Virus record (IMG/VR): IMGVR_UViG_3300031951_000782
Span: 1 to 31,709 of that record
From: a virus
DNA length: 31,709 nucleotides
Reading direction: 5' to 3' (one strand)
Part shown: piece by piece, positions 13,912 to 20,015 of the stretch
How positions within the stretch are numbered: the stretch's first letter is position 1
Layout: every line of letters starts with the position of its first letter
Translations under genes and position numbers: made by a program
Notes under the pieces: generated by a model
The model's input: only the letters and a program-made list of their open reading frames with translations
Database searches by the model: none
What the model was told of the DNA's origin: nothing

Positions 13912-14092
13912 TTTCCAACTCCTTCTCGTGTCCGATTTGTCCAGCCTTCTCACGATAGGTGTGCGCCTTGAGTAGCCACCTGCTGGCGTCCACCATGTTG
14001 CGCTTACCTATCGCTATTTCGTAGTGCTTGTAGCACATTTCAGCCATGCTTGCGTGTGCCCTTGCTGGTGGTTGCTTTGCTATGCGTTTCAT
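13898..14092 (-). CDS. Hypothetical basic helical protein
   Basis: A 64-aa, mostly helical protein (MAEMCYKHYEIAIGKRN, DASRWLLKAHTYREKAGQIG) with a Lys/Arg-rich start and a charged tail. I start at ATG 14092, which overlaps the amidotransferase stop as TAATG with GGGGGC upstream; ATG 14104 is in frame but lacks a site. Two amphipathic helices suggest a tetratricopeptide-like or adaptor fold. Function unknown. Confidence 0.65.
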   Translation of the reverse strand: MKRIAKQPPARAHASMAEMCYKHYEIAIGKRNMVDASRWLLKAHTYREKAGQIGHEKELENENR

Positions 14093-14919
14093 TATAGCCC
14101 CCATGCGTTTGAGTGTGTGGTGTCAGGTAATTTACCGCTTGGCTTGTAGCACATACATATTTCTGTGTGCATATCACACCATTGACACGTTAGACACATT
14201 GGACATATTGCGTCCTTCTCTAGTCTGTCCTCGTCAATGAGTGCATAGCAACCTACACATGGGAACACACCTTCCGTTTGAGTGCTGTAATGATCGTACG
14301 AAGGGTAGAAACTATCGTACGCTTGACTGGGTATCCAGCGTGAGTAGCCGTAGTCAGCCTTGCAACTATCGTTTGACCACCACACTTTGCTCTCGTCCTC
14401 TGCACCCTTGTCTGAGTGTATGAGATACATTTGATACTCGGCACGTGGGTCAACTGTGAGTATGCACAACTTGGAACCTGACGTGTACTCCTCGACCATG
14501 TTGTACATGTGAGGATTATCGAGTGCCTTAACACCGCCCATTGGGGCGAGTACGTCCTCGGTAAAGATACGTGTGTCAGAACGTGTATCACCTGCTGGAA
14601 TATCTATCGGTAATACGCCATTGTGTGCCAGCACAGTTTGGTTATCTACCACGTAAAACGGGTGGCAGTTAGCAAGATTGGTTGTGCCATGTGTGGCATA
14701 GCGAGCATGCCATAGTGCGTAATCATCGGGATACTTTGCACGCATCTCGAGAAAACGATTGACAGCATCGTCAGGGTTCATCGTGTGTTCCACGATGATG
14801 CGCTTCTCGCTGGATACAACGATTGCGAAGCCGAAGCCGTCAGGATTATTTATCGCAGAGTAAGTTAACTTCTCTCTCGATGGTAGTACGTTGGGTGGAA
14901 CTACGCATAACATACACAT
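14092..14919 (-). CDS. Class II glutamine amidotransferase with zinc tail
   Basis: A 275-aa Ntn-fold GATase-II. Cys2 directly follows the initiator Met (MCMLC), so Met removal would expose the nucleophile. The glutamine-binding motifs are HARYATHG (71-78), AHNGVL (98-103, oxyanion Asn100-Gly101) and SDTRIF (114-119). The fold would hydrolyse glutamine and pass ammonia to a partner synthetase. The C-terminal 60 residues hold two metal sites: CVGC 221-224 with CPMC 239-242, and CQWC 245-248 with CMC 255-257. It overlaps the upstream amidoligase by TAATG. Pairing of a GATase-II with an amidoligase has been described for phage and bacterial gene neighbourhoods, so they probably act together. Confidence 0.88.
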   Translation of the reverse strand: MCMLCVVPPNVLPSREKLTYSAINNPDGFGFAIVVSSEKRIIVEHTMNPDDAVNRFLEMRAKYPDDYALWHARYATHGTTNLANCHPFYVVDNQTVLAHNGVLPIDIPAGDTRSDTRIFTEDVLAPMGGVKALDNPHMYNMVEEYTSGSKLCILTVDPRAEYQMYLIHSDKGAEDESKVWWSNDSCKADYGYSRWIPSQAYDSFYPSYDHYSTQTEGVFPCVGCYALIDEDRLEKDAICPMCLTCQWCDMHTEICMCYKPSGKLPDTTHSNAWGL

Positions 14920-16463
14920 TAGTTATTCTCCTCGTCTATGTGTGATGATGGTACTAGCGGTTTGTCGAGTGAACTTAGTGCGACTTGCACGAAGTTTGAG
15001 TACTTGGCTTGATTGTCTAACACGTAAGCCATGAAGCGTATCCATGAGAACTGCTTATCTCTTGGGTTAATTTTCATGGTACGTGTGTACTCAATGGCAG
15101 AGTGGATAAACTCTACCGCAGATAAGACACGCTCTTTCTTGAGTGAGCCTTTGAACACTCTGATTTCGAGTGTGTGATCGTTTTGTATGTTGATTGCTTC
15201 ATACCTATCAGCCGATTGTCCGTGCTTGACCTTAGGTACTAGGTGCCCTTTGTCCATAAACCTTGCGTATGAACTTGAGCGACCTGCTATTGCACACACT
15301 TGAGCGCTGTTATCGTAAACAAGTTTTTGGAAGCGTAGTTCGTGTGCCTCGTTATGCTTGCCGTCTTTACGAAACGCTGTGCGAGATACGTGAACATGTA
15401 AGCCACATGTATCTGTATCCCATGAACGGAAACCTTTGTTGCGTAGGACACGCAAGAAGTTCCAGTTTAGTTTTTGTACTTCCTCGAGTGAGTGTGGGTG
15501 AGATACAATCTCGAAGCCGTCATTGAGTGAGCCATCATGCTTACAATACACTCGAGTTCCGAGTGTTTCATACACGATCTCTGCACCTGCGCCACAAGAC
15601 CAGTTGTCCTTATCCTCAACCTCTAACTCGATACCGAAGTAGTAGTCATCGTGCCCGTAGAATACAGGGGTTGGCTTGTACGAGTAATCGTAGATACCTG
15701 AACTATCACGATAACACTCGTGATCGTCCATGTAATCCTCGTTTGTCATGTATCCACACTCATTACACTCGACTTCCTCGTCATAGCACTCACGACATAG
15801 ATCACGCTGGCGCCAATCTGAGTAAAAGGTTTCATCGAAGTAATGAGCGCAGTTATCGCATGAGTGTACATCATCTGCATCTGAGCAGATAATCGCACAA
15901 TCTCCGCATATCTGACGACCATTGTAGTAATACGCACTATAACGCCTGTTAGAAATAAACACTTCATGGCACATATTACACGAGAACGAGCATGACTTAT
16001 GGATTAAGACAGGCTCATTGGTTGTGGAACTGCTGTGTGCATACGTAGACTCTATCAACCTACGTGCTACAAAATCACCTTCTTGGAAAATAAATTCACC
16101 ACAAGTACACATTGTACGTTCCGATGTGTCTTGCGGAAAACTTCCGAGAGGCATGAGTGTGTCTATCGAGCAGTTATTGTACACGCTGGATATAACGTTG
16201 TCGTTATTTACTACGAACGTACGTATGCAACGCTGACATTTGCTCACAACCAGCACGTTGCCGTAGCGTGAGTAAGAGTAAAACCTGCCACTCCTACCGC
16301 AATCGCAAGTTCCCCAACCTGTGTGATGAAGTACGATGCTGTGGATAGCGACAATTTGCTCTTGTGGAAGCGAGGCATACCAATCATGAGTGGATACTTC
16401 CTCGTGATAGTATGCGCTGAACGTACCTTGCGGTATCTCTGGGGGTACCTGTGTGCTAGGCAT
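14919..16463 (-). CDS. Amidoligase (glutamine-synthetase-like fold) with zinc-finger array
   Basis: A 514-aa protein with two halves. Residues 50-250 hold a run of cysteine pairs (CDC 53-55 with CQRC 76-79; CTC 119-121; CNMC 162-165; CGDC 186-189; CDNC 202-205; CREC 223-226; CNEC 233-236), a series of zinc ribbons or LIM-like fingers. Residues 274-470 match the Amidoligase_2 family: FGIELEVE 276-283, KHDGSLNDGFEIVSHP 308-323, CGLHVHVSR 353-361, and RYEAINIQN...LEIRVFKG 420-439. The family is predicted to join an amine to a carboxylate using ATP. The start ATG 16463 follows AAAGGAAG. The substrate (cell-wall peptide, protein tag or metabolite) is unknown; zinc arrays might recognise a protein or nucleic acid. 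Confidence 0.85.
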   Translation of the reverse strand: MPSTQVPPEIPQGTFSAYYHEEVSTHDWYASLPQEQIVAIHSIVLHHTGWGTCDCGRSGRFYSYSRYGNVLVVSKCQRCIRTFVVNNDNVISSVYNNCSIDTLMPLGSFPQDTSERTMCTCGEFIFQEGDFVARRLIESTYAHSSSTTNEPVLIHKSCSFSCNMCHEVFISNRRYSAYYYNGRQICGDCAIICSDADDVHSCDNCAHYFDETFYSDWRQRDLCRECYDEEVECNECGYMTNEDYMDDHECYRDSSGIYDYSYKPTPVFYGHDDYYFGIELEVEDKDNWSCGAGAEIVYETLGTRVYCKHDGSLNDGFEIVSHPHSLEEVQKLNWNFLRVLRNKGFRSWDTDTCGLHVHVSRTAFRKDGKHNEAHELRFQKLVYDNSAQVCAIAGRSSSYARFMDKGHLVPKVKHGQSADRYEAINIQNDHTLEIRVFKGSLKKERVLSAVEFIHSAIEYTRTMKINPRDKQFSWIRFMAYVLDNQAKYSNFVQVALSSLDKPLVPSSHIDEENN

Positions 16464-16635
16464 GGGCTTCCTTTCTCTTGTCTGTGTGTTTCATGTCGCA
16501 AACTGCGCATAGAAACGAGTACATACCATCGTCAGCGTAGCGAGTGATTACCGCCCACAACCCTTTGATTGGGGCGTGATAATCACAATCCGTACACTTG
16601 AACAGGAACTTTGGTGCTTTGTTGAGCCTGCTCAT
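16456..16635 (-). CDS. 59-aa zinc-ribbon protein
   Basis: A small protein with Cys14-x2-Cys17-x2-His20 (KCTDCDYH) and Cys43-x2-Cys46-x3-His50 (LCAVCDMKH), a symmetric two-knuckle zinc ribbon. An AVITRYADDGMYSF beta segment lies between the knuckles. The tail is Lys/His-rich. It overlaps the amidoligase start by 8 nt, so the two are translated together, and it follows the membrane microprotein by two bases. It could be a substrate carrier, adaptor or regulator for the amidoligase; none of these is shown. Confidence 0.7.
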   Translation of the reverse strand: MSRLNKAPKFLFKCTDCDYHAPIKGLWAVITRYADDGMYSFLCAVCDMKHTDKRKEAHA

Positions 16636-16637
16636 GG

Positions 16638-16772
16638 CTACTTCTTGCCTGCTCTTAACTCACGTACTTGACGTGTGAGCCGAGCATTTTGTAGTGCGGT
16701 GGTGGTGATGAGCGTGATACTTAGGGACAAGGCGATGATTACCGCTATGCCGTCTGTTATCTCGATATACAT
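16638..16772 (-). CDS. 44-aa single-pass membrane protein, first gene of the - operon
   Basis: The first reading frame after the operon promoter. Residues 8-28 (GIAVIIALSLSITLITTTAL) form one transmembrane helix, followed by a basic amphipathic tail (RLTRQVRELRAGKK), so an N-out/C-in orientation is likely. ATG 16772 has AAAGGAA about six bases upstream. It could localise the amidoligase system to the membrane or modify the membrane itself. No family recognised. Confidence 0.65.
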   Translation of the reverse strand: MYIEITDGIAVIIALSLSITLITTTALQNARLTRQVRELRAGKK

Positions 16773-16793
16773 GTGGTTCCTTTCGTGATGATA

Positions 16794-16869
16794 AAGAAAC
16801 CCTCTCAAGCCTACGAAGGAAATGAACTAACCTCGCCTGAGAGAGTTTCTTGGTAGTCTTTTGACCACC
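16794..16869 (-). promoter_or_regulatory. Two back-to-back leader hairpins of the - operon
   Basis: Read on the - strand, the transcript would begin with GGTGGTC-AAAA-GACTACC (16869-16852), a 7-bp stem with one G-U. Next comes AAGAAACTCTCTCA (16851-16838) pairing with TGAGAGGGTTTCTT (16807-16794), 14 bp with one mismatch and a 30-nt loop. The second looks terminator-like (its 3' arm ends TTTCTTT) but has a poor T run. Together they could stabilise the mRNA 5' end and attenuate the operon. Confidence 0.6.
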
Positions 16870-16876
16870 GAAAACC

Positions 16877-16905
16877 ATCATAGCAGATCAGTTTTTCAGC
16901 ATCAA
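16877..16905 (-). promoter_or_regulatory. Sigma-70-like promoter of the - operon
   Basis: TTGATG (16905-16900) and TATGAT (16882-16877) are separated by 17 bases, and TGC immediately before the -10 makes an extended -10. The predicted start, about G16869, is the first base of the leader hairpin. This is the best promoter I can see in the window. It directs the operon from 16772 down to 12532. Confidence 0.75.
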
Positions 16906-17008
16906 AAAGCCCCAAAGAAAGAAAGAAACCTGTACGTATGATAGAAAATCTAATCAAAAGCAGGTTGCAAACGAGGGCGTGTGCGTGCTTGAGCATGGGA
17001 CAGCAAGG

Positions 17009-17201
17009 TATGTAGTGCGTGTACGTGCGAGATTTCGGCTGCATGTGCGTGTGTACGACAGCGATGTATGTAGCACGTGTGCGCTCAGGAGTATCCGTAA
17101 ATACGGACAAATCGGACAGTACGCTCACCACGGATAGGGCAGATCATCACCAACACAAACCAAAGCCACCGAATAGAAACGGACAAACTAGGACAAATCG
17201 C
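17009..17201. repeat. Repeat-rich non-coding region between divergent promoters
   Basis: The stretch 16870-17302 has no convincing gene. It holds two imperfect copies of a 20-bp GT-rich unit (TATGTAGTGCGTGTACG at 17009 and TATGTAGCACGTGTGCG at 17067), a 14-bp inverted repeat TCCGTA-AA-TACGGA (17094-17107), and GGACA units at 17105, 17114, 17181 and 17191, two of them extended to GGACAAATC. These could be operator or iteron-like sites for a regulator or for replication initiation. Confidence 0.5.
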
Positions 17202-17225
17202 CTCACTTTCACGCTCAGTTTTTGA

Positions 17226-17248
17226 TATTTGCCTAGTTTTGATATAGG
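17226..17248 (+). promoter_or_regulatory. Candidate extended -10 promoter for the 141-aa gene
   Basis: TATAGG (17243-17248) preceded by TGA would be an extended -10; the -35 side (TTTTGA or TTGATA near 17220-17226) is poor. A 5-bp stem GCTGA/TCAGC (17260-17274) lies in the short leader before the gene. The promoter is needed here, because the gene is preceded by a divergent non-coding region, but the exact site is uncertain. Confidence 0.35.
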
Positions 17249-17302
17249 CTTATCTCAATGCTGAAAACCTCAGCAGGAAACCGATCTCGAAAGGATCAAA
17301 AA

Positions 17303-17728
17303 ATGAACGCACAAATCAAAGAGTTAACAGAGCAATTACCAGTTGCTTCAGATGTTCAGAAGTCAATCGCTAACCGCTTGGAAAGCGCATTAACTAAAAC
17401 TGGAAGCGCATCATCACGTTTACGCATGGCTTCACAATCGCTCAATGCGTTAGCAAATAAGTACGAAGCGGACACCGATGAAAACGGATACGCAGATTTA
17501 TTTGCACGTATATTTGCAATCGGCGCCGAGATAGGCGTAGATAACAAGAAGCCAGCAACCGAGAAAACCAAGCGTGAAAACTGGCACGATGCGGACAGCG
17601 TAGAAGCGAAAACAATTCTCGCCACCAAATCCCCAAAGAAGCCACGCAAGACCAAGAGCGTGGAGTCAGACGCAGTTAACACGCAGGAATTAATCGATGC
17701 GTTCATGCGTGCGATAGCGAGCAGATAG
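17303..17728 (+). CDS. Hypothetical Lys/Ala-rich protein, monocistronic
   Basis: A 141-aa protein standing alone between a divergent promoter region and a strong terminator. ATG 17303 has AAAGGA (17290-17295) seven bases upstream. The N-terminal 80 residues are helical (IKELTEQLPVASDVQKSIAN, RLRMASQSLNALANKYEA). Residues 85-120 are a basic, disordered linker (KSPKKPRKTK) and the last 20 form another helix (TQELIDAFMRAIA). Isolation, high charge and nearby repeats suggest a DNA-binding regulator, initiator or histone-like protein, but no domain is recognised. The codons share the CG/ACG-rich style of the neighbouring - strand operon. Confidence 0.75.
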   Translation: MNAQIKELTEQLPVASDVQKSIANRLESALTKTGSASSRLRMASQSLNALANKYEADTDENGYADLFARIFAIGAEIGVDNKKPATEKTKRENWHDADSVEAKTILATKSPKKPRKTKSVESDAVNTQELIDAFMRAIASR

Positions 17729-17746
17729 TCCACCGACACAAACTAG

Positions 17747-17782
17747 CCCCCGTATACGTGCGAGCGTGTGCGGGGGTTTTTT
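17747..17782 (+). terminator. Strong rho-independent terminator
   Basis: CCCCCG (17747-17752) pairs with CGGGGG (17771-17776). A 2x2 internal loop and an inner TACG/CGTG stem lie between them, and a run of six Ts follows (17777-17782). It ends the single-gene transcript of the 141-aa protein. Confidence 0.9.
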
Positions 17783-17797
17783 AATGCCCAAAAATCG

Positions 17798-18105
17798 TCG
17801 GGGCTCTGCCCCGAACCCCGCTGGGGGACACCCCCAGACCCCCGAAGCCCTGAAGGACGCGCCCAAAAGCGCGACCCCAGTGCTTTAACTTCGCTACCGC
17901 TCAGGGTAACACTATCAGTTCTAATTTTTTTCAGATCATATGAAGTCAGTAATTTATACTACTTTCAAACACGGTGCGTTCGGTTTACCCCTACTGAACG
18001 GGTTAGTATATATGTACCGTAAAACGAGCGTGAAGTAAATAGCGAGTTTCTCGGAGCGCTTATTGCGCTCCTCGTTTAGGGGGTAGTGAGGCGCCTAGAG
18101 GCGCC
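17798..18105. repeat. GC-rich hairpin array upstream of the terminase (possible packaging site)
   Basis: The 354 bases 17783-18136 contain no good gene but six stem-loops: TCGGGGC/GCCCCGA 17798-17814; CTGGGGG/CCCCCAG 17821-17837; CGCGC/GCGCG 17858-17873; CGTTCGGT/ACTGAACG 17977-18000; GGAGCGC/GCGCTCC 18053-18071; GGCGCC-TAGA-GGCGCC 18090-18105. The GC-rich part contrasts with the AT-rich surroundings. Its position right before terL fits a cos or pac site or a packaging-protein recognition region. It could also be a REP-like sequence acquired from the host. Confidence 0.5.
17984..18012 (+). promoter_or_regulatory. Candidate promoter of the head operon
   Basis: TTTACC (17984-17989) and TATATA (18007-18012) are 17 bases apart and each matches four of six consensus bases. 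An inverted repeat CGTTCGGT/ACTGAACG (17977-18000) straddles the -35, so it could be an operator. Transcription would enter terL after a leader holding two GC-rich hairpins. Without start-site data this is tentative. Confidence 0.35.
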
Positions 18106-18136
18106 GAACGAAGGGGGATCTTTATGGAGGTTATAT

Positions 18137-20008
18137 ATGGGGTTTAAAGAGGGCGTTGAACACCATAGCGTTATAGCACTCCGTGAGGCCAAGGCTAAGG
18201 TTATTGATCTTGCAAGGCAAGGTCTATCTATTCAAGATGCTATTATCAGGGCTGGCAGAAAACCAGATGTCCTGAAAGACTGGAAGAAAGACTCTAAGTT
18301 CATGACTGAACTAGAGAAGGCAAAGGATGAAGGCCAGAAGGCTCTCTCCATTGTCTCAGGTGATGCTAAGTTTAAGATTGGCTTTGAGGAGTTCTCAAGG
18401 GAGTTCCTAGATAGCCCAATCTTCCCCCACCACCAGAACTGGATTGATATCCTTGAAGGTCGGGTACCTTCTTGGCTGCATGATGTGATGGTCTATGAAC
18501 CAGCCTCTGCTAAGCGTCTACTAATTAACGTGCCACCTGAGCATGCTAAGTCTACAGTCATCACAGTCAACTACTGTGTATATCGGATCGCTATGAATCC
18601 GAATGTTAAAATTACTATTGTCTCCAAAACCCAAGAGCGTGCTAAAGAGTATCTATACTCAATCAAGCAGCGCCTCAATCATGAACGCTGGTCCAAGATG
18701 CAAGCCATCTATGGAAGCGCTGGTGGTTGGAAAGAGGACTCAGACTCTTGGAAGGCTGACCGCATCTATGTGGCTCGTGACTCTACCGAAAAAGATCCTA
18801 CTGTACAGGCTCTAGGTATTGGTGGTCAGATCACTGGTGCTCGTTCAGATCTAATTATCCTTGATGACGTTGTGACTACTACCAACGCTCATGAGTGGGA
18901 GAAGCAATTACTCTGGCTACAGCGAGAAGTTATTACTCGTCTTGGTGATGCTGGTAAGTTACTTATTGTAGGAACACGTATCGCAGCAAATGATCTCTAT
19001 CGAGAGATACGTAATCCTGAGCATTGGTCTAGTGGTAAGACACCCTTCACCTATATGAACATGCCAGCAGTACTTGAATTTGCAGATGACCCTGAAGACT
19101 GGGTTACATTATGGCCCAAGTCCCATATACCATGGGAAGGTTCCGAGGAAGAGGTAATACCTGATGAAAATGGGCTCTACCCAAAATGGAATGGCCCCGC
19201 GCTATTTAGGCGCCGAAGTGAAGTTTCAGCCTCTGCCTGGGCTTTGGTTTATCAACAGCAAGACATACAAGAAGACTCTATCTTTCCACCTGGCTGTATA
19301 CAAGGCTCCATCAATGGGATGCGTAAGAGGGGCCCTCTAAAACCAGGGGTACCAGGACATCCTAAAGAAGCAGGTTCGTATTACACCATCATGGGCTTAG
19401 ACCCAGCGATGAGTGGTAGAACTGCAGCAGTAGTTATGACCGTGGATCGTATGACACGTAAACGGTACATACTAGATGTTGAGAATATGAAAGATCCAAC
19501 ACCTGCAAAGATACAAGAGTTAATTGAGGACTGGTGCGTAAAGTACAATCCTCAAGAACTAAGAATTGAGACTAATGCACATCAGAAGGCTTACGCCTTA
19601 GACGCAGATCTAAACTCATACCTAGCCTCAAGAGGCATTAGATTCTCAAGTCAATTCACAGGTAAGAACAAGTGGGACACATCTTTTGGTGTAGCCGCAA
19701 TGTCTGGTCTATTTGGCACTATGCGAAATAACCTGCATCAAGATAATAACCTAATAGAACTTCCTTCTCAGGAAGGCTCTGAGGGTATTAAGGCTTTAAT
19801 ACAGCAATTGATTACTTGGAAACCTGATACTCGTGGTCCTACAGACTGCGTGATGGCTTTATGGTTCTGTGAACTAAGAGCCCGTGAAATAGTAAATAAT
19901 GGAAATATTAATCAAACCCATGTTAAAAATAGATGGGCAACTCGCAAACAACTCGATAATCGATTTACTGTAAATGTAAACGACTACGAGATGTCTTCGT
20001 ACGAATAG
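18137..20008 (+). CDS. terL: Terminase large subunit with N-terminal HTH
   Basis: A 623-aa packaging motor. Residues 15-60 (VIDLARQGLSIQDAIIRAGR...LKDWKKDSKF) look like the helix-turn-helix usually found at the start of small terminase subunits. The ATPase follows: Walker A-like VPPEHAKST 132-140 and Walker B LIILDD 239-244. The nuclease half has IMGLDPAMSG with Asp422, IETNAHQ near 484, and a final TDCVMALWF carrying an acidic residue. It cuts concatemers and pumps DNA into the prohead through the portal. I start at ATG 18137 because GGAGG (18126-18130) is correctly spaced. GTG 18086 would extend through the hairpin region. Confidence 0.92.
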   Translation: MGFKEGVEHHSVIALREAKAKVIDLARQGLSIQDAIIRAGRKPDVLKDWKKDSKFMTELEKAKDEGQKALSIVSGDAKFKIGFEEFSREFLDSPIFPHHQNWIDILEGRVPSWLHDVMVYEPASAKRLLINVPPEHAKSTVITVNYCVYRIAMNPNVKITIVSKTQERAKEYLYSIKQRLNHERWSKMQAIYGSAGGWKEDSDSWKADRIYVARDSTEKDPTVQALGIGGQITGARSDLIILDDVVTTTNAHEWEKQLLWLQREVITRLGDAGKLLIVGTRIAANDLYREIRNPEHWSSGKTPFTYMNMPAVLEFADDPEDWVTLWPKSHIPWEGSEEEVIPDENGLYPKWNGPALFRRRSEVSASAWALVYQQQDIQEDSIFPPGCIQGSINGMRKRGPLKPGVPGHPKEAGSYYTIMGLDPAMSGRTAAVVMTVDRMTRKRYILDVENMKDPTPAKIQELIEDWCVKYNPQELRIETNAHQKAYALDADLNSYLASRGIRFSSQFTGKNKWDTSFGVAAMSGLFGTMRNNLHQDNNLIELPSQEGSEGIKALIQQLITWKPDTRGPTDCVMALWFCELRAREIVNNGNINQTHVKNRWATRKQLDNRFTVNVNDYEMSSYE

Positions 20009-20015
20009 GAAACTA

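Noticed and set aside
15263-16271. Several + strand open frames over the amidoligase
   Set aside because: They are antisense to a well-supported family gene, have odd Cys/His/Arg composition, and no ribosome sites.
16811-17131. Long - strand open frame (106 codons) upstream of the membrane microprotein
   Set aside because: It runs through the promoter, leader hairpins and repeats, lacks a ribosome binding site, and its sequence has no domain character.
17356-17739. - strand 127-codon frame over the 141-aa gene
   Set aside because: The + strand gene has a proper ribosome site and a terminator; the antisense frame has neither.
17768-18022. + strand 84-codon frame across the hairpin array
   Set aside because: It starts inside the terminator, covers the GC-rich stems, and gives a Pro/Arg-rich nonsense-like product.
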